From Sphingomonas sp. NBWT7 (lineage in GTDB: Bacteria > Pseudomonadota > Alphaproteobacteria > Sphingomonadales > Sphingomonadaceae): a stretch of DNA of 64,000 bases. Below the pieces are notes generated by a model. It searched no databases, was not told the origin of the DNA, and was given only the letters and a program-made list of their open reading frames with translations. The translations under genes and the position numbers were made by a program. Shown here piece by piece: positions 34,859 through 45,771 of the stretch (position 1 is its first letter; every line of letters begins with the position of its first letter). The stretch covers positions 519,501-583,500 of the forward strand of contig NZ_CP043639.1 of the NCBI RefSeq assembly GCF_014217605.1, in the 5' to 3' direction.

Positions 34859-35734
34859 ATGTTTTCCGGTTCGATCCCGGCGCTCGTCACGCCGTTCGAC
34901 GCCGATGGCCGCTTCGTCGAGGCGGCGTATCGCGAGCTCATCGAATGGCAGATCGCGGAGGGATCGTCGGCGCTGGTGCCGTGCGGCACGACGGGGGAGG
35001 CGGCGACGCTGACGAAGGACGAGCAGTTCGGGATCGTGAAAGTCTGCGTCGATCAGGCGCGCGGGCGCGTGCCGGTGATCGCGGGGGCGGGATCGAACGA
35101 CACGCGCGTCGCGGCGGAGAATATCGCTGCGGCAAAGGCGGCGGGCGCCGACGCCGCATTGATGGTGCCGCCCTATTACAATCGCCCGTCGCAGGAAGGC
35201 ATCTTCCAGCATTTCGCGGCGTTGGCGCCAAGCTCGGCGGTACCGATCGTGCTGTACAACGTGCCGGCGCGGACGGTGACTGATATCCTGCCCGAAACGC
35301 TGATCCGCATCGTGTCTGCTTTCCCGAAGGTGTTCGTCGCGGTGAAGGACGCGAGCGGCGTGCTGCCACGCGTGTCGCAGCATCGCGCGGCGCTGGGCGA
35401 CGGTTTTTGCCAGCTGTCGGGCAACGACGACCTGGCGCTGGCGTACAATGCGGTGGGCGGCGCGGGCTGTATCTCGGTGAGCGCCAACGTCGCGCCGCGG
35501 CTGTGCGCGGATTTCCAGGCGGCGGGGACGGGCGCGGACGCGCTGGCGCTCCACGACAGGCTGTTCGCGCTCCACACCGCACTGTTCTCCGATGCGTCGC
35601 CGGGGCCAGTCAAATACGCGATGACGAAGGTCCGCTCCGGCTTTCCCGCCGGCCTCCGGTTGCCGATGACGTGGCCAAGCGAAGCGGCGCGCGCCGCGGC
35701 GGATGCAGGGCTCGCACACGCCGGACTGGCCTGA
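34859..35734 (+). CDS. dapA: 4-hydroxy-tetrahydrodipicolinate synthase
   Basis: 291-residue TIM-barrel lyase of lysine and peptidoglycan-precursor synthesis, joining pyruvate and aspartate semialdehyde. Motifs: GTTGEAATLTKDEQ, then YYNRPSQEGIFQHF, VLYNVPARTVTDI (catalytic Tyr and Arg), and the Schiff-base Lys in VAVKDASG. SGNDDLALAYNAVGGAGCISVSAN follows. CAGGAG lies eight bases before the ATG. It is a single gene in this context, 67 bases before a small secreted protein gene. Confidence 0.93.
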   Translation: MFSGSIPALVTPFDADGRFVEAAYRELIEWQIAEGSSALVPCGTTGEAATLTKDEQFGIVKVCVDQARGRVPVIAGAGSNDTRVAAENIAAAKAAGADAALMVPPYYNRPSQEGIFQHFAALAPSSAVPIVLYNVPARTVTDILPETLIRIVSAFPKVFVAVKDASGVLPRVSQHRAALGDGFCQLSGNDDLALAYNAVGGAGCISVSANVAPRLCADFQAAGTGADALALHDRLFALHTALFSDASPGPVKYAMTKVRSGFPAGLRLPMTWPSEAARAAADAGLAHAGLA

Positions 35735-35801
35735 CCGCCGCCCCGCCGTAATGGCGCCGCAATGGCTGCGCAGCTTGCGGTGACGCAGGTGGGAGACGGC
35801 A

Positions 35802-36125
35802 GTGGCGGGTTGGATGATGCTCGCGCTGCAGGTGATTGCTGGCCCGCCCGCGCCCGTGCCGCCGCGCCGAGCGACCGAGCGGTCCTGCCCCGTCGCACAG
35901 CCCGGCGAGGATATCGTGGTATGTGCCCCGCCCAATGACACGTATCGCCTGAAGCCGCTGCCCGGACGCTTCGCCGCCGATCGCACGCCGCCCAAGGCAG
36001 AAACGACGATCGCCGGCGTCGGGCGGGTCGCGGCCGAAGTCGAGCAGGGGGCGGATGCGCAGGGCGGCGTGATCAACCGCGCGATGATCCGGCTGCGCAT
36101 TCCGCTGGGCCGCAGCAAACCCTAG
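35802..36125 (+). CDS. Small hypothetical protein, possibly exported
   Basis: 107-residue frame from GTG 35802, with GGGAGACGG upstream; ATG 35814 is an alternative start. The first 15 residues are hydrophobic ([11 protein letters not shown]), which may be a short signal. The mature part has Pro-rich sequence, two Cys around [21 protein letters not shown], and a hydrophobic-basic C-terminus. The IVVC...YRL pattern is seen in secreted sphingomonad proteins, by memory and not checked. Function unknown. Confidence 0.6.
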   Translation: MAGWMMLALQVIAGPPAPVPPRRATERSCPVAQPGEDIVVCAPPNDTYRLKPLPGRFAADRTPPKAETTIAGVGRVAAEVEQGADAQGGVINRAMIRLRIPLGRSKP

Positions 36126-36174
36126 AAGGACGCGGCTTCCCACGCGGGATGCGACGCCCTACATCGCGCGTCCC

Positions 36175-36657
36175 ATGTCGCGTCCCAAGCCAGCCACCTT
36201 CGACAAGAAGAAGATCGTCGCGGAAAACCGCCGCGCGCGTTTCGACTATGAGATCGACACCAAGTACGAGGCGGGGATCGTCCTGACGGGCACCGAGGTG
36301 AAGAGTCTGCGGTTCGGCGAAGGGTCGATCGCGGAGAGCTACGCCGAGGTGAACGACGGCGGTGTGTGGCTAATCAATTCGAACATCCCCGAATTCAGCC
36401 ACGGCAATCGCTTCAATCACGAGCCCAAGCGGCCGCGTAAACTGCTGCTTCACGAGCGCGAGGTAAACAAGCTGCACGGCGCGGTTGCGCGCGACGGCAT
36501 GACGCTGGTTCCGTTGATGATCTACTTCAACGGGCAGGGGCGCGCCAAGGTGGAGCTGGCGTTGGCGAAGGGCAGAAAGGCGCACGACAAGCGCGAGCAT
36601 ATCAAGGAGCGCGACTGGAAGCGCGACGCGGCGCGAATCATGCGCGAGCGCGGCTGA
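36175..36657 (+). CDS. smpB: SsrA-binding protein SmpB
   Basis: 160-residue protein that binds tmRNA and delivers it to stalled ribosomes, whose products ClpXP then degrades (clpP and clpX are also in this window). The core has [32 protein letters not shown], then [19 protein letters not shown], and ends with the basic tail [28 protein letters not shown] that mimics the codon-anticodon duplex. Stop and start overlap the next gene (TGATG). The tmRNA gene is not in the window. Confidence 0.97.
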   Translation: MSRPKPATFDKKKIVAENRRARFDYEIDTKYEAGIVLTGTEVKSLRFGEGSIAESYAEVNDGGVWLINSNIPEFSHGNRFNHEPKRPRKLLLHEREVNKLHGAVARDGMTLVPLMIYFNGQGRAKVELALAKGRKAHDKREHIKERDWKRDAARIMRERG

Positions 36658-37241
36658 TGGCGGCGCGGCCGCCGTCGATCTGGCAGCGGTTCGCGGGCTG
36701 GTGCCACCGGAACCTGCCGACGCGCGAATCGATGGAGCAGAGCCGGATGCTGCGCCCCGTCGCGCATCGCGTGCTCGCGCCGGCGCTGTGGCGCTTCACG
36801 CGGCGATCGGTGCCGCGCGGCGTCGCGCTCGGCATGGTGACGGGCATCCTCTTTCCCGTCGCGCAGATCCCGTTCTCCGCGCTGCTCGCGCTGCCGGTGC
36901 GCGCGAATATTCCGGCCGCCGCGCTGACGACGTTCATCACCAATCCGCTGACGACGCCGCCGCTGTGGGTCGCGGCCTATTATATCGGCAAATGGTCACT
37001 GCGGCTGGATCAGGCGTTGCCGGGCGACCCCGTCAGCAAGGCGGCGCACGATGCCGCGCAATCGAGCTGGATGCAGTGGCTGATGTCCGACGCGGCGCCC
37101 GCCACCGCGCTCGGGCTGCTGATCGTCACGGTGGTCCTCTCGGCGGCGGGCTATGCGCTGTCGGCGCTCGGCTGGCGTCTGTGGATCGCGCGCAAGTGGC
37201 GGCATCGTCACATCCGCAACCACATTGACGAGGCGTCTTAA
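36657..37241 (+). CDS. DUF2062 membrane protein
   Basis: 194-residue protein with two or three hydrophobic helices (about residues 95-115 and 140-165). The family segment is VPRGVALGMVTGILFPVAQIPFSALLALPVRANIPAAALTTFITNPLTTPPLW, which identifies DUF2062. Function unknown. The start at 36657 overlaps the smpB stop by one base, a pairing that suggests translational coupling. Confidence 0.88.
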   Translation: MAARPPSIWQRFAGWCHRNLPTRESMEQSRMLRPVAHRVLAPALWRFTRRSVPRGVALGMVTGILFPVAQIPFSALLALPVRANIPAAALTTFITNPLTTPPLWVAAYYIGKWSLRLDQALPGDPVSKAAHDAAQSSWMQWLMSDAAPATALGLLIVTVVLSAAGYALSALGWRLWIARKWRHRHIRNHIDEAS

Positions 37242-37283
37242 GCGGATAGAACACGCGCCTTCCCCAACGAAGGCATTGTATCC

Positions 37284-39383
37284 ATGCGTTCATCGTACAT
37301 CGTCGCGGCCATCCTTTCGACCACCGCCGTGGCCGCCATCGCCCAAACTACGACGCGGGCGCCCGTTGCCGCACCGACAGCGGCGCAAACCGCAACGGTC
37401 GGTAAGGCAGCCGCCGGCACTGTCGCGCCGGCCGACGCCAACAAGCCGCAGATCGGCACTTTCGGTTTCGACATGGCGGGCCGCGACACCAGCGTCACGC
37501 CGGGCGACGATTTCTACGACTATGCCAACGGTACGTGGAACCGGACGACGCAGATCCCGGCGGACCGCTCGACCTACGGCATGTTCAACGTGCTGCAGGA
37601 CCTGTCGCGCGAGCAGACGCGCACGATCCTAGAGGAGCAGAGCCGCCAGCCGGGCAGCAAGTCGGGCGATTTCTACGCGAGCTTCCTCGACGAGGCCGGC
37701 GCGAACGCCAAGGGCGTGACCCCGGTGAAGCCGTGGATCGCAGCGATCAAGGCGGCGCCGAGCAAGGCGGCGCTTGCCGCGGAGGCAGGGCGGATGCAGC
37801 GGCGCGGCGTCGGCACGCTGTGGAGCACCTACGTCAGCCAGGATGACAAGGCGCCCGACACCTATGCCGTCGCGTTCAGCCAGTCGGGGCTCGGGCTGCC
37901 CGACCGCGACTATTATCTGAAGGACGACGCCAAGCTCGCCGCCAACCGCACCGCGTACCAGGCGTATCTGGCGCAGATGCTGACGCTGGCGGGCGAGCCG
38001 AACGCCGAGGCGCGTGCCGCGGCGGTGGTGGCGATGGAGAAGGGGCTGGCGACGGCGCATTGGACGCGCGTCGAGAGCCGCGATGCGGACAAGACGTACA
38101 ACAAGCTGAGCTTCGCCGATCTCAACACGCGGGCACCCGGCTATCCCTGGGCCGAGCATTTCAAGGCGGCGGGCATTCCGACGAACGCGACGCTGCTCGT
38201 CGCCCAGCCGAGCGCCTTCGTCGGCGAGGCCAAGGTGTGGAACGACACGCCGTTGCCGGTGCTGAAGGATCACCTGATGCTGCGCATGCTGTCGAGCTAC
38301 GCACGCTATCTGTCGAAGGATTTCGACGATGCGCGCTTCGCTTTCTACGGCACCGAGCTCGCCGGTACGCCGCAGCAGCAGGCGCGCTGGAAGCGCGGCG
38401 TCGACCTCGTCAGCGATCAGCTGGGTGAGGATGTCGGCAAGGCCTATGTTGCGCGCTATTTCCCGCCCGAGGCGAAGGCGGCGGCGGACGCGCTGGTGCG
38501 CAACGTCATCGTCTCGATGGGCGATCGGCTGAAGAAGCTCGAGTGGATGGCGCCGGAAACCAAGCAGAAGGCGCTGGCGAAGCTAGCCGCGTTCACGCCC
38601 AAGATCGGTTATCCCGAGACGTGGCGCGACTATTCGGCGCTTGAGATCCGCCGCAACGACCTGGTCGGCAACGTCGCACGCGGGACGGAGTTCGAGTTCC
38701 AGCGCAATCTGAGCAAGCTCGGCCAGCCGATCGATCGCGGCGAGTGGTTCATGACGCCGATGACGATCAACGCCTACGCCAACCCGACGATGAACGAGAT
38801 CGTGTTTCCGGCCGCGATCCTGCAGCCGCCGTTCTTCGATCCGAAGGCCGATCCGGCAGTCAACTACGGTGGCATCGGCGCGGTGATCGGCCACGAGATC
38901 AGCCACCATTTCGACGATCAGGGCCGCAAGTACGACGCGACCGGCAAGCTCACCGACTGGTGGACGGCGCAGGACGTCGCGCGGTTCAAGACCTTCACCG
39001 ATCGGCTCGTCGCGCAATATGACGGCTATGAGCCGCTGCCCGGCCAGCACGTGCAGGGCGGACTGACCCTGGGCGAGAATATCGCCGATCTCGCGGGGCT
39101 GACGGTGGCGATCGACGCCTATCATCGGTCGCTGAACGGCAAGCCCGCGCCGGTGATCGACGGCGTCAGCGGCGATCAGCGCTTCTATCTCGGCTGGGCG
39201 CAGGTGTGGCGGACGAAGTATCGCGAGCCGATGCTTCGCCAGCTGCTACTGTCCGATCCGCACTCGCCCGGGATGCAGCGCGCCGATATCGTGCGTAATC
39301 TCGACCCCTGGTATGCGGCGTTCAATGCCAAGCCCGGGCAGAAGCTGTACCTGACCGATCAGCAGCGCGTTCGCATCTGGTGA
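37284..39383 (+). CDS. M13-family zinc metallopeptidase, exported
   Basis: 699-residue neprilysin-like peptidase. The signal peptide is about residues 1-22 (cleavage near AIAQ). A Pro/Ala/Thr linker follows, then the long N-terminal M13 domain from DDFYDYANGTWNRTTQIPADRSTYG. The catalytic site is HEISHHFDDQGRKYD (HExxH), and the third ligand is the Glu in GENIADLAGLTVAIDAY; the C-terminal region ends typically with QRVRIW. It cleaves oligopeptides outside the cytoplasm. It stands alone between DUF2062 and cckA. Confidence 0.93.
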   Translation: MRSSYIVAAILSTTAVAAIAQTTTRAPVAAPTAAQTATVGKAAAGTVAPADANKPQIGTFGFDMAGRDTSVTPGDDFYDYANGTWNRTTQIPADRSTYGMFNVLQDLSREQTRTILEEQSRQPGSKSGDFYASFLDEAGANAKGVTPVKPWIAAIKAAPSKAALAAEAGRMQRRGVGTLWSTYVSQDDKAPDTYAVAFSQSGLGLPDRDYYLKDDAKLAANRTAYQAYLAQMLTLAGEPNAEARAAAVVAMEKGLATAHWTRVESRDADKTYNKLSFADLNTRAPGYPWAEHFKAAGIPTNATLLVAQPSAFVGEAKVWNDTPLPVLKDHLMLRMLSSYARYLSKDFDDARFAFYGTELAGTPQQQARWKRGVDLVSDQLGEDVGKAYVARYFPPEAKAAADALVRNVIVSMGDRLKKLEWMAPETKQKALAKLAAFTPKIGYPETWRDYSALEIRRNDLVGNVARGTEFEFQRNLSKLGQPIDRGEWFMTPMTINAYANPTMNEIVFPAAILQPPFFDPKADPAVNYGGIGAVIGHEISHHFDDQGRKYDATGKLTDWWTAQDVARFKTFTDRLVAQYDGYEPLPGQHVQGGLTLGENIADLAGLTVAIDAYHRSLNGKPAPVIDGVSGDQRFYLGWAQVWRTKYREPMLRQLLLSDPHSPGMQRADIVRNLDPWYAAFNAKPGQKLYLTDQQRVRIW

Positions 39384-39444
39384 TCGGACGATCGCCGCCG
39401 CCGGCTTGACCGCGGGGCGGCGGGGGCGGAAGGACGGGGAAGCG

Positions 39445-41835
39445 ATGGCGACGCTTCCCCCTCCCGAGCTGCACCGACTGACCCCGCGGGGGGCGCTAGC
39501 CGTGGCGCTGGGCGCTGGCGTTGTCGCCGCGTTGCTCGTCCTGTGGCTGGTCGGTGACGCGGTCGTTGCGCTCGGCTTCGTTGCGGCGGCGATCGTGCTT
39601 GGCGGCGGCGTGATCGCCCATCATCTTCTGGCGCCGGTGGCAGCGCCTGCCCCTGCCGAGATCGATTGGCATCTGGTCCGCACGCTGGCGGAAGAAAGCG
39701 GCGACGCGATCGCGATCACTGACCGCGCCGGGCGCCTAGTTTGCGCCAACGACCGCTACGAAGCGCTGTTCGACGGCCTCCCGACCCCGCCGGCGCTGCC
39801 GATCGACGTGGCCGGGGTCGGCGCCCTGTCGGACATCGGGCGCGCGGCGTGGCGTGACGGCCGGGCGCGGCTCGAGCGCGTCGCTGTCGGGACGCGATCG
39901 GTTTCGATCGAGGTCGTACGCACGGGGCATCAGCAGGATCTGCTGCTGTGGCGCGCCGCCTCGACGGCGGAGGCGGACGACAGCCGCGCGCTCGCGACGG
40001 CGCTCTCCGGCGCGCTGGGTCGTCGATTGGCGGAAGCGGGGATCATGGCCGCGCTGATGACGCCCGAGGGCCGGGTGCTGGCGGCGGATCCGGTGCTGGG
40101 CGCGCGCGCCGCAGGGCGGGGCGAAGCGGCGTTGATCGGCCAGGATTTCGCGCGCTGCCTGATCACCGACGGACGCGGCAGGATCCGGTTCGAGCGCGAG
40201 GGGCTCGACGGCAATCCGCTGCGCCTCGTCCAGGTGCCGTTCGCCGATCGGCCCGAGGCGCCGATCCTCGTCGCGCTGCTCGACGAGGAAGAGATGCCGC
40301 GCGCGATCGCAGGGGGCACGACCGATCATATCCGCACATTGGTGCAGATGATGCCGCTGGGCATTGCGCTGGTCGATCGCGACGGCCGCTTCCTCGAGAT
40401 GAACGACGCATTCCTGCGTGCCGCGGCGGTCGATAAGGCGGCGCCGCCGCTCTACCCGGGCGACCTCGTCATGCGCGAGGACAAGGCGGCGGTCGCCGAT
40501 GCGGTGCGGCGCTTCGCCGGCGGCGGTGCGGCGCACGCGGCCGACATGGCGGTGCGGCTGCGCGATCATCCCGACGAACCGGTGGTGCTCTCGATCGCCG
40601 GCGCGCGCGGGCTGGGCGAGGCGGCGGTGGTGCTCAGCCTCAAGGACAATAGCGAGGAATCGCGCCTCAAGCGCGAGGTCGCGCAGGCGACGAAGATGCA
40701 GGCGGTCGGTCAGCTCGCCGGCGGTGTCGCGCACGATTTCAACAACATCCTGACCGCGATCATCGGGCACTGCGACCTGATGCTGATGCGCCACTCGCCC
40801 GGTGACAGCGATTACGACGACATTCAGCAGATCCGGAACAATTCGAACCGTGCGGCGGGATTGACGCGGCAGCTGCTCGCCTTCTCGCGCCAGCAGACGC
40901 TGCGTCCGCAGGTGCTGCAACTGCCCGACGTCGTGTCGGAGGTGTCGAACCTGTTGAAGCGGCTGCTGGGCGAGACGGTGACGCTGGAGGTGCGCCACGG
41001 CCGCGATCTGGGCCCGGTGCGTGCCGATCCCGGGCAGCTCGAACAGGTGGTCGTCAACCTTGCCGTCAATGCGCGCGACGCGATGCTCGCCAAGCATCCG
41101 CACGGCGGCGGCAAGCTGACGATCCAGACGCGTTCGGCGACGATCGTCGAGGTGCGCCGGCGGGGGCCGGACATCATGCCCGCGGGCGATTATACCGCGC
41201 TCGAGATATCGGACACGGGATCGGGCATCCCGCCGGATATTCTGCCGAAGATCTTCGAGCCGTTCTTCACTACCAAGGAAGTGGGCAAGGGAACCGGGCT
41301 CGGGTTGTCGACCGTCTACGGCATCGTTAAGCAATCGGGCGGCTATATCTTCGCCGATTCGAAGCCGGGGCAGGGGGCGAGCTTCACCATCTATCTCCCG
41401 GTGCACGCGCGTGGCGAGCCCGTCGCGCCGCGCAAGCCGGCGGCGAAGCCGAAGCCAGCGGAAATGTGGGGCACGGGAACGGTTCTGCTGGTCGAGGACG
41501 AGGATATGGTGCGCGCCGTCGCGGAGCGCGCGCTGACGCGGCAGGGCTATACCGTGCTGACCGCGGAGAATGGCGAGGTCGCGCTCGAACTCATTGCGGA
41601 GCATCCGCGCTTCGACCTGCTCGTCTCCGACGTCGTCATGCCCGCGATGGACGGTCCGACGATGGCGCGCCACGTGCGCGCCCGCTATCCCGACCTACCG
41701 ATCCTGTTCATGTCCGGTTATGCCGAGGAGCAGCTGCGCAAGTCGATCGATCTCGACAACGTCGCCTTCATTCCCAAGCCGTTCTCGGTGCAGCAACTGG
41801 CCGCTGCGGCGCGCGAGGCGCTGGCGGCGACGTAG
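39445..41835 (+). CDS. cckA: Hybrid sensor histidine kinase CckA
   Basis: 796-residue cell-cycle kinase. Two hydrophobic helices (about residues 20-60) anchor it in the membrane, followed by two PAS-like regions (about 75-170 and 300-410). The HisKA domain has the phosphorylated His at about residue 430 in [22 protein letters not shown], the strongest CckA signature, and the ATPase domain has NARDAM and [13 protein letters not shown]. The C-terminal receiver has Asp at about 729 in [14 protein letters not shown]. By family it signals through ChpT to CtrA and CpdR. ATG 39445 with a GGGGAAG site is preferred to TTG 39406. Confidence 0.92.
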   Translation: MATLPPPELHRLTPRGALAVALGAGVVAALLVLWLVGDAVVALGFVAAAIVLGGGVIAHHLLAPVAAPAPAEIDWHLVRTLAEESGDAIAITDRAGRLVCANDRYEALFDGLPTPPALPIDVAGVGALSDIGRAAWRDGRARLERVAVGTRSVSIEVVRTGHQQDLLLWRAASTAEADDSRALATALSGALGRRLAEAGIMAALMTPEGRVLAADPVLGARAAGRGEAALIGQDFARCLITDGRGRIRFEREGLDGNPLRLVQVPFADRPEAPILVALLDEEEMPRAIAGGTTDHIRTLVQMMPLGIALVDRDGRFLEMNDAFLRAAAVDKAAPPLYPGDLVMREDKAAVADAVRRFAGGGAAHAADMAVRLRDHPDEPVVLSIAGARGLGEAAVVLSLKDNSEESRLKREVAQATKMQAVGQLAGGVAHDFNNILTAIIGHCDLMLMRHSPGDSDYDDIQQIRNNSNRAAGLTRQLLAFSRQQTLRPQVLQLPDVVSEVSNLLKRLLGETVTLEVRHGRDLGPVRADPGQLEQVVVNLAVNARDAMLAKHPHGGGKLTIQTRSATIVEVRRRGPDIMPAGDYTALEISDTGSGIPPDILPKIFEPFFTTKEVGKGTGLGLSTVYGIVKQSGGYIFADSKPGQGASFTIYLPVHARGEPVAPRKPAAKPKPAEMWGTGTVLLVEDEDMVRAVAERALTRQGYTVLTAENGEVALELIAEHPRFDLLVSDVVMPAMDGPTMARHVRARYPDLPILFMSGYAEEQLRKSIDLDNVAFIPKPFSVQQLAAAAREALAAT

Positions 41836-41918
41836 CCGACACAGGTGCCCCGTAACGCGACGGATCGCACCGCCAACAGGCCGTTGCGAGGACGGTACGG
41901 CGCCTTTAAGGGCGACGC

Positions 41919-42266
41919 ATGAATAGTCGCGTACTGCTCGTCGAGGACGAGCCGCTCATCGCCATGATGCTCGAAGATTTCCTCGAGGCGCTCGACCGGC
42001 AGTGCGCCGGCACTGCGGATAGCGTGTCGGCGGCGCTGCCGATGGTCGAGGCGGGAGAGGTCGATTGCGCGATCCTCGACGTCAATCTGCGCGGCGGCGA
42101 GAAGAGCTGGCCGATCGCCGCGGCGCTGGCCGAGCGCGACATCCCCTTCGTCTTCGCCACCGGCGGGGCGGACGACATGATCGCCGACGAATATCGCGAT
42201 CGTCCGATCCTGCAGAAGCCGTTCACGATGGACGGCGTGGAAAAGGCGCTCGACGCGCTGGCGTAA
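41919..42266 (+). CDS. Single-domain response regulator
   Basis: 115-residue stand-alone receiver. Acidic pocket VLLVEDEP (Glu9, Asp10), phospho-acceptor Asp54 in [11 protein letters not shown], and the late Lys in [17 protein letters not shown] are present. There is no output domain. It lies 83 bases after cckA on the same strand, but it is not CpdR by sequence that I recognise. Its role is likely as a relay or an allosteric partner of another kinase. Confidence 0.87.
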   Translation: MNSRVLLVEDEPLIAMMLEDFLEALDRQCAGTADSVSAALPMVEAGEVDCAILDVNLRGGEKSWPIAAALAERDIPFVFATGGADDMIADEYRDRPILQKPFTMDGVEKALDALA

Positions 42267-42288
42267 GCGGCATAGGCGCTGGGGCGCC

Positions 42289-44010
42289 ATGACGAACACC
42301 TTCGACAAGTCGCGGTTGCCGAGCCGCCATGTATCCGTCGGCCCCGAGCGGGCGCCGCATCGCAGCTATTACTACGCGATGGGGCTGAGCGAGGAGGAGA
42401 TCGCGCGGCCGTTCGTCGGGCTCGCGAGCGCGGGAAACGACAGCGCGCCGTGCAACACGACGCTCGACGCGCAGGCCGACGCAGCGCGGCGCGGGGTTGA
42501 GCAGGGCGGCGGGATGCCGCGTCGCTTCAATACCATCACGGTGACCGACGGGATCGCGATGGGCCACCAGGGGATGAAGGCGAGCCTCGTCAGCCGCGAG
42601 GTGATCGCCGATTCGGTCGAACTCTCCGTGCGCGGGCATTGCTACGACGCGCTGGTCGGCTTTGCCGGGTGCGACAAGTCGCTGCCGGGCATGATGATGG
42701 CGATGCTGCGGCTCAACGTACCGTCGATCTTCGTCTACGGCGGATCGATTCTGCCCGGCCGCTTCCAGGACCGCGACGTGACCGTCGTCGACGTGTTCGA
42801 GGTGGTTGGCCGCTACGCCGCCGGCACCTGCCCGATCGAGGAGGTGCACGCGCTCGAGAAGGTCGCGTGTCCGGGGCATGGCGCGTGCGGCGGGCAGTAT
42901 ACTGCCAACACCATGGCTTGCGTCGGCGAGGCGATCGGATTGTCGCTACCGAACAGCAACATGGTGCCCGCGCCGTATACGACGCGCGAGCAGATCGCGG
43001 TGGCGGCGGGTGCGCAGGTGATGGAGTTGCTCGCGCGCAATATCCGCCCGCGGGACATCTGCACGCGCGAAGCGTTCGAGAATGCGGCGCGCATCGTCGC
43101 CGCGACGGGCGGATCGACCAATGGCGCGCTTCACCTGCCGGCGATGGCGCACGAGGCGGGGATCCAGTTCGACCTGTTCGACGTCGCCGAGATCTTCAAG
43201 TCGACGCCCTATTGCGCCGACCTGAAGCCCGGCGGGCAATATGTCGCGAAGGACATGTACGAGGCCGGCGGCGCGTACATGCTGATGAAGTCGCTGCTTG
43301 CCGAGGGTCTGCTGCATGGCGAGTGCATGACGGTCACCGGCAAGACGCTGGGCGAGAACATCGATCAGGTGACGTGGAACCCCGACCAGAAGGTGATCTA
43401 CGACGCGAAGACGCCGATCACGCCTACGGGCGGCGTCGTCGGGCTGCGCGGATCGCTTGCGCCGAACGGGGCGATCGTCAAGGTCGCGGGCATGCACCGG
43501 TTGCAGTTCGAGGGGCCGGCGCGTTGCTTCGATTGCGAGGAGGATGCGTTCAAGGCAGTCGAGCATCGCCAGATCCAGGAGGGTGAGGTGGTCATCATCC
43601 GCTACGAAGGGCCCAAGGGCGGGCCGGGCATGCGCGAAATGCTGTCGACCACGGCGGCGCTCTACGGCCTTGGCATGGGCGAGAAGGTGGCGCTGATCAC
43701 CGACGGGCGCTTCTCTGGCGCGACGCGCGGCTTCTGCATCGGCCACGTCGGGCCGGAGGCGGCGGAGGGCGGACCGATCGCGCTGGTCGAGGATGGCGAC
43801 ACGATCCGTATCGATGCCGAGGCGGGGACGATCGACTTGCTGGTCGAACCGGCCGTGCTTGAGCAGCGCCGAGCGGCATGGCAGCCGCGTGTGTCCGAAT
43901 ATGGGTCAGGCGCGTTGTGGCGCTATGCGCAGAATGTCGGGCCGGCGTACAAGGGGGCCGTCACCCACCCGGGAGCTGCTGCCGAACGCCATGTCTACGC
44001 GGATATCTGA
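42289..44010 (+). CDS. ilvD: Dihydroxy-acid dehydratase
   Basis: 573-residue Fe-S enzyme of branched-chain amino acid synthesis, converting dihydroxyisovalerate or dihydroxymethylvalerate to the keto acid. The Fe-S and active-site segments are [19 protein letters not shown] and [26 protein letters not shown]. The [34 protein letters not shown] segment and C-terminal [32 protein letters not shown] follow. Length is standard. Its 3' end overlaps the start of a lipoprotein gene by 20 bases. Confidence 0.96.
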   Translation: MTNTFDKSRLPSRHVSVGPERAPHRSYYYAMGLSEEEIARPFVGLASAGNDSAPCNTTLDAQADAARRGVEQGGGMPRRFNTITVTDGIAMGHQGMKASLVSREVIADSVELSVRGHCYDALVGFAGCDKSLPGMMMAMLRLNVPSIFVYGGSILPGRFQDRDVTVVDVFEVVGRYAAGTCPIEEVHALEKVACPGHGACGGQYTANTMACVGEAIGLSLPNSNMVPAPYTTREQIAVAAGAQVMELLARNIRPRDICTREAFENAARIVAATGGSTNGALHLPAMAHEAGIQFDLFDVAEIFKSTPYCADLKPGGQYVAKDMYEAGGAYMLMKSLLAEGLLHGECMTVTGKTLGENIDQVTWNPDQKVIYDAKTPITPTGGVVGLRGSLAPNGAIVKVAGMHRLQFEGPARCFDCEEDAFKAVEHRQIQEGEVVIIRYEGPKGGPGMREMLSTTAALYGLGMGEKVALITDGRFSGATRGFCIGHVGPEAAEGGPIALVEDGDTIRIDAEAGTIDLLVEPAVLEQRRAAWQPRVSEYGSGALWRYAQNVGPAYKGAVTHPGAAAERHVYADI

Positions 44011-44401
44011 CGCACGGTTGCTCGTGCCGCTGGTGGCCGCGCTCGCGGCGTGCGGTCCCGCGAAGACCGACACCAAGGTGCTGGCGAAGGTGGAGGCCAA
44101 CCAGGCTGCCGATGCGGTCGACGACGGCCGTGTGCAATGCGCGCCCGCCGGCGCCGACGCCTTCGCGCGCGTGTGCGAGATCGAACGCGCGGAGACCGAG
44201 CGCGGCATGGTGCTGACCGTGCGCCACCCCGACGGCGGATTCCGCCGCCTACTGGTGACCACCGACGGACGCGGCGTCGTTGCCGCCGACGGCGCCGAGC
44301 CGGCGCAGGTGACGCTGGTGGGGAAGGACGAGATCGAGGTGGCGCTGGGCGACGATCACTATCGCCTCCCCGTGACGACGCGGACGGTCGCCGCCAAGTG
44401 A
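43991..44401 (+). CDS. Small predicted lipoprotein
   Basis: 136-residue protein with a lipobox: hydrophobic [12 protein letters not shown] with Cys at about residue 21, to be lipidated after signal peptidase II. The mature part is hydrophilic with two Cys (VQCAPAG and RVCEIE), and a C-terminal segment of beta character ([21 protein letters not shown]). The family is not recognised. It overlaps ilvD by 20 bases and nnr by four (GTGA), so it is in that operon, perhaps without a functional link. Confidence 0.7.
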   Translation: MSTRISDARLLVPLVAALAACGPAKTDTKVLAKVEANQAADAVDDGRVQCAPAGADAFARVCEIERAETERGMVLTVRHPDGGFRRLLVTTDGRGVVAADGAEPAQVTLVGKDEIEVALGDDHYRLPVTTRTVAAK

Positions 44402-45771
44402 CGCGGATCGACGGGCAGCCGATCGTCCGCGCAGCCGAAATGCGCGCCGCCGAGGCGGCGGTGGTGGCGGCAGGCACGACGGCGCAGGCGCTGATGACGC
44501 GCGCCGGGCAGGCTGCGGCCGAGCAGGTGCGGCGGCTTGCAGCGGGCGCCGAGGTGCTCGTTCTGTGCGGGCCCGGCAACAACGGCGGTGACGGCTACGT
44601 TATCGCGACGGCATTGCGGCAAGCCGGCCAGCCGGTGCGTGTGGCCGCGATCGATCAGCCGCGCTGCGAGGCCGCGATCGCCGCGCGGGCGGGCTGGGGC
44701 GGGCGTATCGAGGCGCTGGCCGCGGCGGAGCCGGCACCTGTCGTCGTCGACGCCTTGTTCGGGATCGGTCTCACCCGGCCGCTCGACGAGGCAATCGCGG
44801 CACCGCTCGCGCGGCTGCTGCGCAGCGCTCGACTGTCGATCGCGATCGATCTGCCGAGCGGCGTTGCGACCGACGATGCGCACTGCCTGAACGATCTGCC
44901 GCCGGTAGACCTTACGTTCGCACTCGGTTCGCTCAAGCCCGCGCATGTGCTGCAACCAGCCGCGGCACGGTGCGGCACCGCGCGTGTGGTCGATATCGGC
45001 GTATCGGTGCCGGATCCGGTCCGCGCCGCGGCGGCGCCATCGCTCAACACGCCGCCAACGAGCGCGCATAAATACTCGCGCGGGACGGTGACGGTGGTGG
45101 CCGGATCGATGCCCGGAGCAAGCGCGCTCGCGGCAACGGCGGCGGCGCGCGCCGGTGCGGGTTACGTCCTGCTGCTGGGTAGCGCGACCGACCGGCTGCC
45201 GCACGCCATCGTCCGGCGGCGCTTTTCCGCCGAGGCATTGGCCGACACGCGGATCGGCGCTGTCGTGATCGGGCCGGGGCTGGGGAGCGGCGATGCGGCC
45301 CAGGCGCGGCTCTACGCGGCACTCGAAAGTGGGCGCCCGCTCGTCGTCGACGGCGATGCGTTGCGACAGATCGACGGCCGGCGTTTCAACGGCCGCGCGA
45401 TACTGACGCCGCATGCAGGCGAGTTCGCACATCTGTTCGGCGAGGATGGTGGCAGCAAGCTTGACCGGGCGCTCGCCGCTGCACGGAAGGTGGAGGCCAT
45501 CGTGGTCTTCAAGGGCGCTGACACGGTCATCGCGGCGCCTGATGGCCGAGTGATCATTCATGCCGATGCGCCAGCTTGGCTGTCGACCGCCGGTACGGGC
45601 GACGTGTTGGCGGGAACCATCGCGGCACGGCTCGCCGCAGGCCGCGATCCGCTCGACGCGGCGAGCGAGGGAGTGTGGCTGCATGCCGAGGCTGCGCGCC
45701 GCGCCGGCGCGGCGTTCATCGCCGACGATCTAACGCACCATCTGCCGGGAGCGATCGCCGCATGTCTCTGA
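44398..45771 (+). CDS. nnr: Bifunctional NAD(P)H-hydrate repair enzyme Nnr
   Basis: 457-residue repair enzyme joining an N-terminal NAD(P)HX epimerase domain and a C-terminal ADP/ATP-dependent dehydratase that restore NAD(P)H damaged by hydration. The epimerase half has VLVLCGPGNNGGDGYVIATAL and DALFGIGLTRPLDEAI. The dehydratase half has ARAGAGYVLLLGS, VIGPGLGSGDAAQ, LTPHAGEFAHLFG, VFKGADTVIAAPDG, and the nucleotide site STAGTGDVLAGTIAARL. GTG 44398 is the start. It overlaps rlmD by ten bases. Confidence 0.93.
   Translation: MTRIDGQPIVRAAEMRAAEAAVVAAGTTAQALMTRAGQAAAEQVRRLAAGAEVLVLCGPGNNGGDGYVIATALRQAGQPVRVAAIDQPRCEAAIAARAGWGGRIEALAAAEPAPVVVDALFGIGLTRPLDEAIAAPLARLLRSARLSIAIDLPSGVATDDAHCLNDLPPVDLTFALGSLKPAHVLQPAAARCGTARVVDIGVSVPDPVRAAAAPSLNTPPTSAHKYSRGTVTVVAGSMPGASALAATAAARAGAGYVLLLGSATDRLPHAIVRRRFSAEALADTRIGAVVIGPGLGSGDAAQARLYAALESGRPLVVDGDALRQIDGRRFNGRAILTPHAGEFAHLFGEDGGSKLDRALAAARKVEAIVVFKGADTVIAAPDGRVIIHADAPAWLSTAGTGDVLAGTIAARLAAGRDPLDAASEGVWLHAEAARRAGAAFIADDLTHHLPGAIAACL

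Noticed and set aside
39736..41673. 645-residue open frame on the minus strand opposite cckA
   Set aside because: Arg/His/Asp/Leu-rich antisense shadow of a GC-rich gene; no domain, and cckA on the plus strand is certain.
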